DNA of 64,000 bases from Neoarius graeffei (GCF_027579695.1 NC_083582.1:511878-575877), one strand, 5' to 3'. Positions 10,327 to 21,260 are shown, counted from the first letter of the stretch. The notes: a model not told the origin generated them from the letters alone. A program made the numbers and translations.

Positions 10327-11056
10327 CATTGTTTTGCTGGAAGGTGAATCTCCTTCCCAGTCTCAAGTCTTTTGCAGCCTCCAACAGGTTTTCTTCCAGG
10401 ATTGCCCTGTATTTAGCTCCATCCATCTTCCCATCAACTCTGACCAGCTTCCCTGTCCCTGCTGAAGAAAAGCATCCCCATAGCATGATGCTGCCACCAC
10501 CATGTTTCACAGTGGGGATGGTGTGTGCAGGGTGATGAGCAGTGTTAGTTTTCCACCACACATAGCGCTTTGCATTTAGGCCAAAAAGTTCAACTTTGGT
10601 CTCATCTGACCAAAGCACCTTCTTCCACATGTTTGCTGTGTCCCCTACATGGTTTCTGGCAAACTGCAAATGGGACTTCTCATGCCTGTCTTTCAACAAT
10701 GGCTTTCTTCTTGCCACTCTTCCAAAAAGGCCAGATTTGTGGAGTGTATGACTTATAGTTGTCCTGTGCACAGATTCTCCCACCTGAGCTGTGGATTTCT
10801 GCAGCTCCTCCAGAGTGATCATGGGCCTCTTGGCTGCTTCTCTGACCAGTGCTCTCCTTGCTCGCTCTGTCAGTTTAGGTGGATGGCCATGTCTTGGTAG
10901 GTTTGCAGTTGTGCCATACTTTTTCCATTTTTGAATGATGGCTTGAACAGTGCTTCTTGATGTTCAGAGCTTGGGATATTTTTTATAACCTAACCCTGCT
11001 TTAAACTTCTCCAGAACTTTATCCCTGACCTGTCTGGTGAGTTCTTTGGTCTTCAT
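10327..11056 (-). pseudogene. Tc1-1 transposase fragment
   Basis: A DD(34)E-type transposase that cuts and pastes the element at TA sites. The start codon is probably ATG at 11056-11054 (MKTKELTRQ). The paired helix-turn-helix region is frameshifted near 10960-10985. The frame is then open through SVHRTTISHTLHKSG, the first catalytic Asp in LWSDETK and HGGGSIMLWGCFSS. The sequence stops at FTFQQNN, so the second Asp box is altered and the Glu-containing C-terminal third is absent. Confidence 0.85.
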
Positions 11057-11437
11057 GATGCCGTTTGTTCTTCAGTGTTCTCTAACAAACCACTGAGGCC
11101 TTCACAGAACAAGTGTATTTATGCTGAGAGTAAATTACACACAGTAGGACTCTATTAACTAATTAGATTACTTCTGAAGGCAATTGATTGCACTGGATTG
11201 TATTTAGAGGTATCAGAGTACAGGGGGCTGAATACTAATGCACATCACATTTTTCAGATTTTTATTTGTTTAAAATTTTGAAGACCATTTATCATTTTCA
11301 TTACACTTCACAATTATGTGCTACTCTGTGTTGGTCTATCACATAAAATCTCAATAAAAAACTTTTAAGTTCGTGGTTGTAAGGTGGAAAAATGTGAAAA
11401 AGTTCAAGGGGTATGAATACTTTTTCAAGGCACTGTA
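10327..11437 (-). mobile_element. Tc1-1: Tc1/mariner element, 3' part missing
   Basis: The right end carries a Tc1-type terminal sequence: CTTTTTCAAGGCACTG followed by TA at 11436-11437. The left end is lost: transposase sequence runs straight into the LTR at 10326, within the second catalytic Asp region. Only one terminal inverted repeat remains, so the copy cannot move. Confidence 0.85.
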
Positions 11438-11940
11438 CATATAGATGTAAAGTTGTGAGTTGGATCTCAGGCACAGAGGGTCAGGTCATAACTGTAAGAA
11501 GGTGATGAAGGGTGTCCAAGGGGAGGGTGTATCCTGAATGTTGTTTAAGTTTGGAGTGGATATATTGTCCAATGATATATAATCCGTTAACAAATTTTTC
11601 CAATGAGTGATGTGTACAGTGTTCCTTGATTTCCAGTTCATGAGGATTGTTTTCTTGGCAATAGTCAGCGCTACTAGCAGTATTTTATTGTATGAGGTGC
11701 TTATATTGATAGCGGTTGTATCACCAAGTATACATAGGGAAGGGGTTGCTGGGATGTGACAGCCAAGAATGGTAGAGAGTGATTCTGTGACACTTAACCA
11801 AAACCTGTTGATTGGAGTGCAATGCCAGACAGCATGAATGTATGTGTCTGGGTTATTTTGCATGCAGTGAGAACACAAGTCAGAGTCAAAGCCCATTTTA
11901 TATAGTTTCTGTGCAGTGAAGTGAAATCTGTGAAGTACCT
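11438..11940 (-). pseudogene. L1-like LINE, ORF2 C-terminus and 3' end (first part)
   Basis: A minus-strand frame at 11486-11896 encodes the C-terminus of a vertebrate L1-clade ORF2, with a Cys/His cluster (CSHCMQNN...HAVWHC) and IAKKTILMNW. The rest, to 11438, looks like its 3' untranslated end. The coding sequence continues after the Gypsy-B insertion at 16877: the reading KVLHRFHFTAQKLYKMGF spans the junction once Gypsy-B and one TSD copy are removed. It is an old 5'-truncated copy. Confidence 0.7.
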
Positions 11941-12250
11941 TGTAGCGCGTATCGAGTGTGGGTGGAGCACAGAGGACGGCAGGACAATGCTTGGAGGCAG
12001 ATAAATCTATTTATTTTCACAACTTTTCAGTCTAAATACTTCCTTCCATACACACACACACACACTTGTCTGGTCCCGGGTTGCGCTCCCTCTCCTCTCT
12101 CTCTGCCTCCTTAAATAGGGAGCGGTTACTGGGAAAACACACACACAAACACAGGTTAATTATCCTCAGGTGTCGCGATTCTGCCACTCACCTTCCCTGG
12201 CTCCACCCTCCTGTCACAGACCGGCACTTGACCACGCCCCCGCTGCCACA
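11941..12250 (-). repeat. 3' LTR of Gypsy-B (310 bp)
   Basis: TGTAGCGCG...TGCCACA on the plus strand. It contains a CA microsatellite near 12051-12064, and its reverse strand has an AAATAAATAG polyadenylation-like signal. The adjoining CCCCCACCACCC (about 12252-12263) is the complement of the polypurine tract. Confidence 0.9.
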
Positions 12251-15200
12251 TACCCCCACCACCCGACTCAGGCCGGGCGCTCGTCCGGCCTGCAGCCGAC
12301 TCCTCCCCCCCCCTTGACGGGAGAGGAAGTCCGCCACGACCATCTGCGCCCCCGGCCTGTGGACCACCTTGAAGTTGAAGGGTTGGAGTGCCAGATACCA
12401 ACGGGTGATCCGCGCGTTGGCATCCTTCATGCGGTGCAGCCACTGGAGGGGCGCGTGGTCCGAACAGAGAGTGAAAGAGCGCCCCAGCAGGTCGTAACGG
12501 AGGGCGAGGACCACCCACTTAATCGCCAGGCACTCTTTTTCAATTGTGCTGTAGCGCCCCTCACGCACTGACAGCTTCCGGCTGATGTACAGGACCGGGC
12601 GGTCCTCCCCCTCCACCTGCTGGGACAAAACGGCCCCCAGCCCTCTGTCTGACGCATCGGTCTGCAACACAAAAGGGAGAGAGAAGTCAGGGGAGTGTAA
12701 AAGTGGCCCCCCACACAGTGCAGCCTTTACCTCAGAGAAAGCACGCTGGCACTGCTCCATCCACTGGACCGGATCTGGCGCCCCCATTTTAGTGAGGTCA
12801 GTCAGCGGGCTGGTGACGTCCGAATAATTAGGTATAAACCTACGATAGTAGCCAGCCAGCCCCAGGAACTGCCTCACCCCCTTTTTGGTCTTGGGCCTCA
12901 GGCAGGCCGCAATCGCTGCTGTCTTATTAATTTGGGGACGCACCTGCCCGTTGTCCAAGTGGAAGCCCAGATACCATACTTCCACCCGCCCAATCGCACA
13001 CTTCTTCGGGTTGGCAGTGAGTCCCGCCCGCCTCAGCGACCTAAGGACGGCCCTCAGGTGTTGTAGGTGCCGCTGCCAATCATTACTATAAATGATGATA
13101 TCATCTAGGTAAGCAGCCGCATAGGTGGCGTGGGGCCGGAGGACCCGGTCCATCAGCCGCTGAAACGTAGCAGGCGCCCCAAACAGCCCAAAAGGAAGTG
13201 TGACGAACTGGTGTAAGCCGAACGGTGTGGAAAAGGCCGTTTTTTCCCGGGATAATGGAGTCAAGGGGATCTGCCAATATCCCTTCGTCAAATCCAGTGT
13301 CGAGTAAAAGCGAGCCGTGCCTAGTCGATCGAGCAGCTCATCAATACGAGGCATTGGGTACGCGTCGAATTTAGACACTGCGTTGACTTTTCTATAGTCC
13401 ACACAGAACCGGACCGAGCCGTCGGCCTTGGGAACCAAGACCACTGGGCTGCTCCAGTCACTGTGGGACTCCTCGACGATGCCCATTTCGAGCATGGCCT
13501 GAAGTTCTTCCCGAACCACCTTTTTTTTGTGTTCGGGTAATCTATAAGGACGGCTCCGCACTACCACCCCTGGGGGCGTCTCTATGTGGTGTTCTATGAG
13601 GTTAGTGCGACCGGGCAGGGGCAAGAACACATCCGAAAACTCGGCCTGCAACTGGGCGACCTCCCTGAGTTGGGTCGGGGAGAGGTGGTCTCCACAGGGG
13701 ACCGGAGAGGTACGTGATGCCAATGACCCTTTTTGGACCTCCGGCCCCAGCTCCGCCTTCTCCGGAACTACCGACACCAATGCCACGGGGACCTCCTCAT
13801 TCCAGAGTTTCAGCAGATTGAGGTGGTAGATCTGTAGCGCCCCCTCCCTGTCCGTTCGCCTAACCTCATAGTCGACGTCCCCGACTCGCCGTGTGACCTC
13901 AAAGGGTCCTTGCCACTTGGCGATTAATTTGGAGCTCGACGTGGGCAACAGGACAAGTACCTTATCTCCCGGAGTGAATTCTCTAAGGCGCGTGCCCTTG
14001 TTGTACAGGCGGGCTTGCCGTTCCTGGGCCTGCCACAAATTCTCCTGAGTTAGGTGGGTGAGCGTGTGGAGTTTTGCACGCAGATCCATAACGAACTGAA
14101 TTTCGTTTTTGCTCTGTGAAGGTCCCTCCTCCCAATTTTCCCGCAGAACATCTAAGATGCCGCGTGGCTTACGGCCATATAATAATTCAAATGGGGAGAA
14201 CCCCGTGGAGGCTTGGGGGACCTCTCGCACTGCAAACAACAAGGGTTCGAGCCACTTATCCCAGTTATGTGCGTCCTCACTTATGAATTTTTTGATAATG
14301 TTCTTGAGGGTGTGATTGAACCGTTCAACTAAACCGTCCATCTGTGGGTGATAAATGCTGGTGCGGATCGGCTTAATACCCAGTAGCCCATACAGTTCGC
14401 TCAGTGTCCGTGACATAAACGAGGTGCCTTGGTCAGTCAGAATCTCTTTCGGGATTCCAACCCGGGAGATGACGTGGAAGAGGGCCTCTGCAATACTGCG
14501 TGCTGAGATATTGCGAAGAGGCACCGCTTCCGGGTATCGCATTGCATAGTCCACCAGAACCAATATAAAGCGGTACCCTCGTGTTGACCGATCTAATGGC
14601 CCAACGAGATCCATCCCAATTCTTTCGAACAGGGTCTTGATTAATGGTAGGGGGCGCAAGGGCGCTTTTGGAATGGCCGCTGGATTTACTAACTGGCATT
14701 CACGGCACGCCGTACACCACTTACGGACGTCGCCGCGAATCCCCGGCCAATAGAATCGGGCCATTATCCGGGCGAGTGTCTTATCCTGCCCAAGGTGTCC
14801 AGCCATGGGATTAACGTAAGCCGCCTGGAATACCAATTCCCGGCGGCTCTTTGGAATTAACAATTGGGTGACTCACTCTTTCATCTGAGCGTCCTGCGTC
14901 ACTCGGTATAACCTATCCTTCAAAATGGAAAAATAGGGGAAGGATGGGGTGGCGTTCGGCTGGAGCGTCTGACCATCAATTACTCTCACTTGGTCAAACG
15001 CGTGTCGCAGAGTCTCGTCTCGCGATTGTTCCAGTGGGAAATCCGCGAGGGATTCCCCAATAGAAAGAGGAGGGCCGGTGGCTCCTCACTCTGTCACGGA
15101 GATGACGTAGACAGCTCTGCGACCGCAGCTCCAGCCAAAGCGACACCAGGACCCTCCCCTGTCAACTGGCAGGACCCACTCTTTACTAGGCGTGCCATTA

Positions 15201-15906
15201 AACCCCGAAATCCCGGCCAATCAGTCCCCAAGATCAAAGAGTGGGTAAGGCAAGGATTAACCGCCGCCTTCACTATCGATTTTTCCCCTCTGAAATGTAT
15301 GTGGACCGACACCAACGGGTAGCTGTGAATATCCCCGTGCACACACAACACCTTCACCCCTTGTGCTCCCCCCAATGCCTCGTCTTGCACCAGGCTTTGG
15401 CGGATTGAGGTCTGATTGCAACCTGAATCCACCAATGCCTGATATGTAGCCCCTTGTACACTTACCGGTATGCGATACGCTCCGGCCCGATCGAGGGCAG
15501 CCTCTGGCACGTCGGGGATCCGCACCACCGCCCCCACTTCCATCGCTGCACACTGTTGCTGCAGGTGGCCCGGTTCCCTGCAGCGCCAGCAGACCGGCTC
15601 GGGCCTTCCCTCTGCAGCTGTGTTCTGGGGCTCACTCACCTGAGGGGGGGGAGAGACAGACACAGAAGGGAGAAACGGGAGGGCACCACGGGTGCGGCGG
15701 GCTGGCTGGGGTGGAGCCGGCCCCCGTCTCCGCGGTGGGGGAATGGGGAGAGGACGGGACACGGGAGGAGGGGGGGAGAAAGAGAGAGAGAAGAGGAGAG
15801 AGAAGCTGATGACGTCCACTGTCCTGCCGCCGGAACAGCCGCCAGATGATCCTCCACCAGTCCCACGGCCTGATCCAGTGACGCCGGGTGGTGGCACTGG
15901 ACCCAC
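12188..15906 (-). pseudogene. pol: Gypsy-B NC-protease-integrase-RT-RNase H
   Basis: The frame starts upstream of a CCHC zinc knuckle (CWRCREPGHLQQQC) and the protease motif VDSGCNQTS (ORF 15906-15094). After a stop at 15094 and a short disturbed stretch with another stop just before 14863, an 891-residue frame (14863-12188) holds the integrase. This has a zinc region, GMDLVGPLD, TDQGTSF and GLVERFNHT. Then come RT (DGSVRFCVDYRKVN, TLPFGLFGAPATFQ, YLDD) and gypsy RNase H ([24 protein letters not shown]). The pol frame is -1 relative to gag. It is decayed only by a few lesions. Confidence 0.9.
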
Positions 15907-16520
15907 TCCGCGGTTCCGGCTGGTAAGCGGGCGATGAACTGTTCCAGCGCCACCTGGTCGATGATTCCCTTGGCGTCGCGATCTTCAGCCCTCAGCCACT
16001 GCCAGCAGGCGTCCCGGAGCTGCTGGCCGAACGCGAACGGGCTGCCGACTTCCTCCATCCGCAGTGCGCGAAAACGCTGGCGCTGCTGTTCCGGCGTGCG
16101 CCCCACGCGCTGGAGGACAGCCCTGCGAAGGTTGGCGTAGGCCAGCCTGCAGTCGGCGGGGAGCTGTAGTGCGGCCAGCTGCGCCTCTCCCATCAGGAGG
16201 GGGAGGAGGCGCGCCGCGCGCTGCTCCATCGGCCACCCCGAGGCTTCGGTGACCTGCTCGAACAATGTGATGAACGCCTCGGGGTCGTCCTGCGGGCCCA
16301 TCTTAGTCACGGTGAGGGGAGACGGGCCCGCGGCCAGGGCGCTGGTGGACCCCGCCGCCGCGAGGAGACGCCGGAACGCCTCTCGATCTTCCTGCTGGGC
16401 CAGCACCAGGGCTTCAAAGTGGTGCTCCTGCTCCTTTCGGAGCGTGACAAGTGCCTGGTGCTGGCTCTGCTGAGCCGTGGCGAGGGCGTGGACCAAGTCC
16501 ACGAACGGGGAGGATTCCAT
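15636..16520 (-). CDS. gag: Gypsy-B Gag (matrix/capsid with SCAN-like C-terminal domain)
   Basis: The start ATG at 16520 (MESSPFVDLV) follows the primer site by about 30 bases. The roughly 294-residue product has a coiled N-terminal part (ATAQQSQHQALVTLRKEQEH), then a capsid-like region (DDPEAFITLFEQV, ARLLPLLMGEAQLAAL). Last comes a domain that resembles SCAN (PFAFGQQLRDACWQWLRAE...EQFIARLPAG). Vertebrate SCAN domains are thought to derive from Gmr1-type capsids. The frame ends TCT CTC CCC CCC CTC AGG TGA, where the -1 frame enters the zinc knuckle. Confidence 0.85.
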   Translation of the reverse strand: MESSPFVDLVHALATAQQSQHQALVTLRKEQEHHFEALVLAQQEDREAFRRLLAAAGSTSALAAGPSPLTVTKMGPQDDPEAFITLFEQVTEASGWPMEQRAARLLPLLMGEAQLAALQLPADCRLAYANLRRAVLQRVGRTPEQQRQRFRALRMEEVGSPFAFGQQLRDACWQWLRAEDRDAKGIIDQVALEQFIARLPAGTAEWVQCHHPASLDQAVGLVEDHLAAVPAAGQWTSSASLSSSLSLSPPLLPCPVLSPFPHRGDGGRLHPSQPAAPVVPSRFSLLCLSLPPLR

Positions 16521-16549
16521 GGGGCTGCTGTGTTGGTGCTCCACCTTAA

Positions 16550-16567
16550 TCCCGGGTTTCGGCACCA
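16550..16567 (-). promoter_or_regulatory. Primer binding site of Gypsy-B (tRNA-Phe)
   Basis: On the minus strand TGGTGCCGAAACCCGGGA starts one base after the 5' LTR. It is complementary to the 3' end of vertebrate tRNA-Phe with CCA. Confidence 0.8.
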
Positions 16568-16568
16568 C

Positions 16569-16876
16569 TGTAGCGCGTATCGAGTGTGGGTGGAGCACAG
16601 AAGACGGCAGGACAATGCTTGGAGGCAGATAAATCTATTTATTTTCACAACTTTTCAGTCTAAATACTTCCTTCCATACACACACACACACTTGTCTGGT
16701 CCCGGGTTGCGCTCCCTCTCCTCTCTCTCTGCCTCCTTAAATAGGGAGCGGTTACTGGGAAAACACATACACAAACACAGGTTAATTATCCTCAGGTGTC
16801 GCGATTCTGCCACTCACCTTCCCTGGCTCCACCCTCCTGTCACAGACCGGTGCTTGACCACGCCCCCGCTGCCACA
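16569..16876 (-). repeat. 5' LTR of Gypsy-B (308 bp)
   Basis: Nearly identical to 11941-12250, with a 2-bp length difference in the CA repeat and a few substitutions. A CTCCCTATTTAAGGAGG box (minus strand) is a plausible TATA-like promoter. Confidence 0.9.
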
Positions 16877-17000
16877 TACCTTATATTGTATTAATTGTAG
16901 ATTGCTATTTTTTTGTCATGATGTAGATGTTTTTACAGATTTGGGTCCAGAAGTCGGCACCGGGAGTAATGGACAAATCTGATTCCCAAAAAATGTATTA
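16877..17000 (-). pseudogene. L1-like LINE, continuation beyond Gypsy-B
   Basis: The minus strand encodes SDLSITPGADFWTQICKN, typical of an L1 ORF2 C-terminal region. It leads directly into the part at 11486-11940 when Gypsy-B is removed. Bases 16877-16881 are the second TSD copy. The 5' end near 17000 is approximate. Bases 17001-17225 are AT-rich and hold nothing I can identify. Confidence 0.6.
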
Positions 17001-17225
17001 ATATTAAATAGTTCATAAAAATTACACAAAGTTCTATTTGACAAGTGTTGACATCACCTACAATATTGCATTCCACCAAAGAAAATTACTTGAAATATAA
17101 CAACAGTACTAAGTCGGTATGTTAATTAAAATAGTAGGTTACATGTAATAATGCATCATACCCTTAAGGCATACTTATCACAAGATGGCTGACACTCACA
17201 AGTGTGGCCTGGCAGGTGCTGCATA

Positions 17226-17358
17226 TTGTTTGTTTAAACCATCCAAGCCATCTAAATTAACATCGCATCATTGGCTCATGATGCTGTATGCAACATACAG
17301 CATCATGAGCCAGTGATGCGATGTTAATTTAGATGGCTTGGATGGTTTAAACAAACAA
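17226..17358. repeat. Near-perfect palindrome, 65-bp arms, 3-bp centre
   Basis: The arms 17226-17290 and 17294-17358 are reverse complements with a single T/C mismatch (CATCATTGG versus CATCACTGG) around a CAA centre. It lies at the upstream edge of the Rex1/CR1-like LINE. No transposase or target duplication was recognised for it. Confidence 0.92.
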
Positions 17359-17519
17359 CTACTCTGCTTTTGATATCTGTTCAACATCGTTTTACCAAAG
17401 AAAATGGCAATTATGTCCTCCCTTCCGCTCAAAGGAGGTTACATCTATTATACTCGAAGTTCTTGATCAATGGACAAATGAGGGTGCCTCCAAAGTTGTG
17501 CGAGACATCTAGCTCATAA

Positions 17520-19024
17520 GGACTCTTCCAACTCGTCACAATATTATTACTGGCTGGTGATGTTGAACTAAACCCAGGCCCACAACCTACAGATGCTGCG
17601 ACCATATGTTTACAGGAATATGCGACGAGTCTACCATTTTATGGTGTTCAACTCATAAATCCTAATAATAATCCTTTCATCAATGCGGCCGTGACTTACT
17701 TACCCCCGGCATTGCCAGCAGTTACTTCACCCCTCGCTTTTGTTGGCGGGTGTTTTCCTTTGGCCGGAGGGTGGGGGGGTGGAGACTTTGTGGTCATTGG
17801 CTGTACCTGGATTGGGCCTATTAAACAGCGGGGAAGCAAGCTCGACACCGGAGCAGTTTGGCGTTACTCGGGCTTCCAGTGGTGAGTTTCCAATAATTCC
17901 ATTCTTGGATTGCCATGCCACATTAAGCCCATATATTAACGCTACACCGACTAAAGCCAGGAATCCTGTAATGAAAAAACACCGGACCACAAAATTCTTT
18001 TCAACGTTGAATCATGCTAAAACTGTCTGGGATCCACGGTGTAAAGACAAAGGCTTATTTGGCGGACATTTAAATATCAGGAGTATGACATCCAAATGTG
18101 AACAACTGGAACATTTACTTTGTAACTCCAGTATTGATTTTTTTTGGTCTGACTGAAACTTGGTTAACTTGCTCATCTCCAGAAGCCTTAATATCTATGC
18201 CAGGATACGACGTTTTTAGAAGAGACAGAGATCAAGGTAGGGGAGGAGGTGTTCTATTATATGTGAGAAATACTTTAAAATGTAAGCAGATTGAATGGCC
18301 AAGACAATGTAATATTGATATTGAATGTGTTGGTGTGTCACTATCTACTGAAATGTCATTTACCTTAATTTGTTTATACCGAAAACCCTCGTCAAAACTA
18401 GATTTTTATGATCAATTGAAAGTTCTTCTTCTCATCTCATTATCTCTAGCTGCTTTATCCTGTTCTACAAGGTCACAGGCAAGCTGGAGCCTATCCCAGC
18501 TGACTACAGGTGAAAGGTGGGGTACACCCTAGACAAGTCACCAGGTTATCACAGGGCTGACACACAGACAACCATTCACACCTACAGTCAATTTCAAGTC
18601 ACCAGTTAACCTAACCTGCATGTCTTTGGGGGAAACCAGAGCACCCAGAGGAAACCCACGTGGACAACATGCAAACTCCGCACAGAAAGGCCCTCATCGG
18701 CCACAGGGATCGAACCCGGGCTTTCTTGCTGTGAGGCAACAGCACTAACCACTACACCACTGTGTTGCCTGAAAGTTCTTCTTAGCCATTGTAATTTTAA
18801 CAAAGAGATCATTATCATGGGTGATTTCAATATAAATTGGAATTATAACAATGCAAGGAAAAACCTCAAGAAAATAATTGATTATTATAATCTTACACAG
18901 CTAGTAGAACAATCTACAAGAATAACCACTTGCTCTGAAACAAGAATAGATCTATTGTTTACAAATAAACCTGAAAGGATCATTAAGACATGCAATCTTT
19001 TGACTGGCTTGTCAGATCATCATG
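17520..19024 (+). pseudogene. LINE-R 2A peptide and APE endonuclease remnant
   Basis: A frame from 17520 to 17885 reads LLLAGDVELNPGPQPT. It is followed, after frameshifts, by endonuclease motifs. These are GGHLNIRSMTSK (about 18060), the catalytic-Glu box LTETWL (18139 onward), RGGGVLLYVRNT, CLYRKPSS, MGDFNINW (18817) and LSDHH (19008 onward), the last just before Tc1-2. The endonuclease nicks target DNA for reverse transcription. The 2A sequence would separate it from an upstream product co-translationally. At least two frameshifts and a SINE disrupt it. Confidence 0.75.
18431..18769 (-). mobile_element. tRNA-headed SINE (copy 1)
   Basis: It is flanked by the 14-bp TSD TGAAAGTTCTTCTT (18417-18430 and 18770-18783). 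The tRNA-like head with degenerate A and B boxes is at the right end (minus orientation), and a short ATGAGATGAG-like tail is at the left. The body shares ACCAGTTAACCTAACCTGCA and related segments with copy 2 at 41827-42200. This copy is shorter and more diverged. It interrupts the endonuclease of LINE-R. Confidence 0.85.
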
Positions 19025-19453
19025 TACAATCCCGATTCCAAAAACGTTGGGACAAAGTACAAATTGTAAATAAAAACGGAATGCAATAATTTACAAATCT
19101 CAAAAATTGATATTGTATTCACAATAGAACATAGACAACATATAAAATGTCGAAAGTGAGAAATTTTGAAATTTCATGCCAAATATTGGCTCATTTGAAA
19201 TTTTATGACAGCAAAAAGTTGGGACAGGGGCAATAAGAGGCTGGAAAAGTTAAAGGTACAAAAAAGGAACAGCTGTAGGACCAAATTGCAACTCATTAAG
19301 TCAATTGGCAATAGGTCTGTGGCAGTGGGGGTGTGGTCAAGCATCGGTCTGTGACTGGAGGGTGGAGTCAGGGAAGGTAAGTGGCAGAATCACTGCACCT
19401 GATGTCAGTTAACGTGTGTTTGTGTGTCTTCCCCAGTGACCACACCCGATATA

Positions 19454-21063
19454 CAGTGGTGCTTGAAAGTTTGTGAACCCTTTAGAATTTTCTATATTTC
19501 TGCATAAATATGACCTAAAACATCATCAGATTTTCACACAAGTCCTAAAAGTAGATAAAGAGAACCCAGTTAAACAAATGAGACAAAAATATTATACTTG
19601 GTCATTTATTTATTGAGGAAAATGATCCAATATTACATATCTGTGAGTGGCAAAAGTATGTGAACCTTTGCATTCAGTATCTGGTGTGAGCCCCTTGTGC
19701 AGCAATAACTGCAACTAAACGTTTGCGGTAATTGTTGATCAGTCCTGCACACTGGCTTGGAGGAATTTTAGCCCGTTCCTCCGTACAGAACAGCTTCAAC
19801 TCTGGGATGTTGGTGGGTTTCCTCACATGAACTGCTCACTTCAGGTCCTTCCACAACATTTCCATTGGATTAAGGTCAGGACTTTGACTTGGCCATTCCA
19901 AAACATTAACTTTATTCTTCTTTAACCATTCTTTGGTAGAATGACTTGTGTGCTTAGGGTCGTTGTCTTGCTGCATGACCCACCTTCTCTTGAGATTCAG
20001 TTCATGGACAGATGTCCTGACATTTTCCTTTAGAATTTGCTGGTATAATTCAGAATTCATTGTTCCATCAATGATGGCAAGCCGTCCTGGCCCAGATGCA
20101 GTAAAACAGGCCCAAACCATGATACTACCACCACCATGTTTCACAGATGGGATAAGGTTCTTATGCTGGAATGCAGTGTTTTCCTTTCTCCAAACATAAC
20201 GCTTCTCATTTAAACCAAAAAGTTCTATTTTGGTCTCATCTGTCCACAAAACATTTTCCCAATAGCCTTCTGGCTTGTCCACGTGATCTTTAGCAAACTG
20301 CAGACAAGCAGCAATGTTCTTTATGGAGAGCAGTGGCCTTCTCCTTGCAACCCTGCCATGCACACCATTGTTGTTCAGTGTTCTCCTGATGGTGGACTCA
20401 TGAACATTAACATTAGCCAATGTGAGAGAGGCCTTCAGTTGCTTAGAAGTTACCCTGGGGTCCTTTGTGACCTCACCGACTATTACACGCCTTGCTCTTG
20501 GAGTGATCTTTGTTGGTCGACCACTCCTGGGGAGGGTAACAATGGTCTTGAATTTCCTCCATTTGTACACAATCTGTCTGACTGTGGATTGGTGGAGTCC
20601 AAACTCTTTAGAGATGGTTTTGGAACCTTTTCCAGCCTGATGAGCATCAACAATGCTTTTTCTGAGCTCCTCAGAAATCTCCTTTGTTCGTGTCATGATA
20701 CACTTCCACAAACATGTGTTGTGAAGATCAGACTTTGATAGATCCCTGTTCTTTAAATAAAACAGGGTGCTCACTCACACCTGATTGTCATCCCATTGAT
20801 TGAAAACACCTGACTCTAATTTCACCTTCAAATTAACTGCTAATCCTAGAGGTTCACATACTTTTGCCACTCACAGATATGTAATATTGGATCATTTTCC
20901 TCAATAAATAAATGAGCAAGTATAATATTTTTGTCTCATTTGTTTAACTGGGTTCTCTTTATATACTTTTAGGACTTGTGTGAAAATCTGATGATGTTTT
21001 AGGTCATATTTATGCAGAAATATCAAAAATTCTAAAGGGTTCACAAACTTTCAAGCACCACTG
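19454..21063 (-). mobile_element. Tc1-3: complete Tc1-like element (1610 bp)
   Basis: The ends CAGTGGTGCTTGAAAG and its complement are flanked by TA at 19452-19453 and 21064-21065. Terminal inverted repeats extend about 210 bp and are highly similar. The single gene is on the minus strand. Of the three Tc1 elements here it is the only one with both ends, so its ends could still be mobilised by an active transposase supplied elsewhere. Confidence 0.93.
19674..20696 (-). pseudogene. Tc1-3 transposase, one premature stop
   Basis: It starts at ATG 20696 (MTRTKEISEELRK) with paired helix-turn-helix DNA-binding domains (SKTISKEFGLHQSTV, HESTIRRTLNNNG) and a GRPTK-type hook. The catalytic residues are all present: Asp in WTDETK, Asp in QQDNDPKH, Glu in NPMEMLW. 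The frame closes at a TGA (19836-19838) just after WKDLK. Recognisable C-terminal residues (KPTNIPELK, RKRLVAVIAAQGAHTRY) continue to a natural stop at 19674. The only visible lesion is that stop. Confidence 0.88.
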
Positions 21064-21242
21064 TAAGGAGAGAGAGAGCAGAGGAAGAGAGCTCTCTCCC
21101 CAACCAGACGACTTGTGTGTGTGCGCGTGTGTGGCTGGGAGTGTGAATACTACACTGAAAAGTGCAAAATAAAGAGTTTTTGGGAACTCAGTTTTGGCTT
21201 GCCATCCTTCTGTGCTCCACCCACCCATCCGAATTGCAATAG

Positions 21243-21260
21243 TGGTGCCAAAACCCAGGA
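21243..21260 (+). promoter_or_regulatory. Primer binding site of Gypsy-C (tRNA-Phe, diverged)
   Basis: TGGTGCCAAAACCCAGGA starts one base after the LTR. It differs by two bases from the tRNA-Phe site of Gypsy-B. Confidence 0.75.

Larger units (their letters stand above)
11941..16876 (-). mobile_element. Gypsy-B: Gmr1-like Ty3/gypsy element with IN before RT
   Basis: A complete element with LTRs at both ends (11941-12250 and 16569-16876) and a perfect 5-bp TSD, TACCT (11936-11940 and 16877-16881). On the minus strand the order is 5' LTR, tRNA-Phe primer site, gag, zinc knuckle, protease, integrase, RT, RNase H, polypurine tract, 3' LTR. The integrase-RT order is inverted relative to ordinary gypsy elements and matches the Gmr1 group. 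It sits inside the L1-like fragment. Pol carries stops, so this copy is not autonomous. Confidence 0.92.
17359..19026 (+). mobile_element. Rex1/CR1-like LINE (LINE-R), 5' half
   Basis: This is the outermost element of the central nest. It holds a 2A-type peptide (17559-17582), then an APE-type endonuclease in three frames, and is interrupted by a SINE at 18431-18769 and by Tc1-2 from 19027. The RT half resumes near 45480. The 5' boundary is not defined and may lie to either side of the palindrome. Confidence 0.7.
19318..21241 (+). repeat. 5' LTR of Gypsy-C, split by Tc1-3
   Basis: LTR sequence is 19318-19453 and 21066-21241. The Tc1-3 target TA lies within CCTGATATAAGGAGAG, the probable TATA region, as shown by the intact 3' LTR near 38896. 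The LTR opens TGTGGCAG and ends GAATTGCAATA, where the 3' LTR has GCAACA. Confidence 0.9.
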
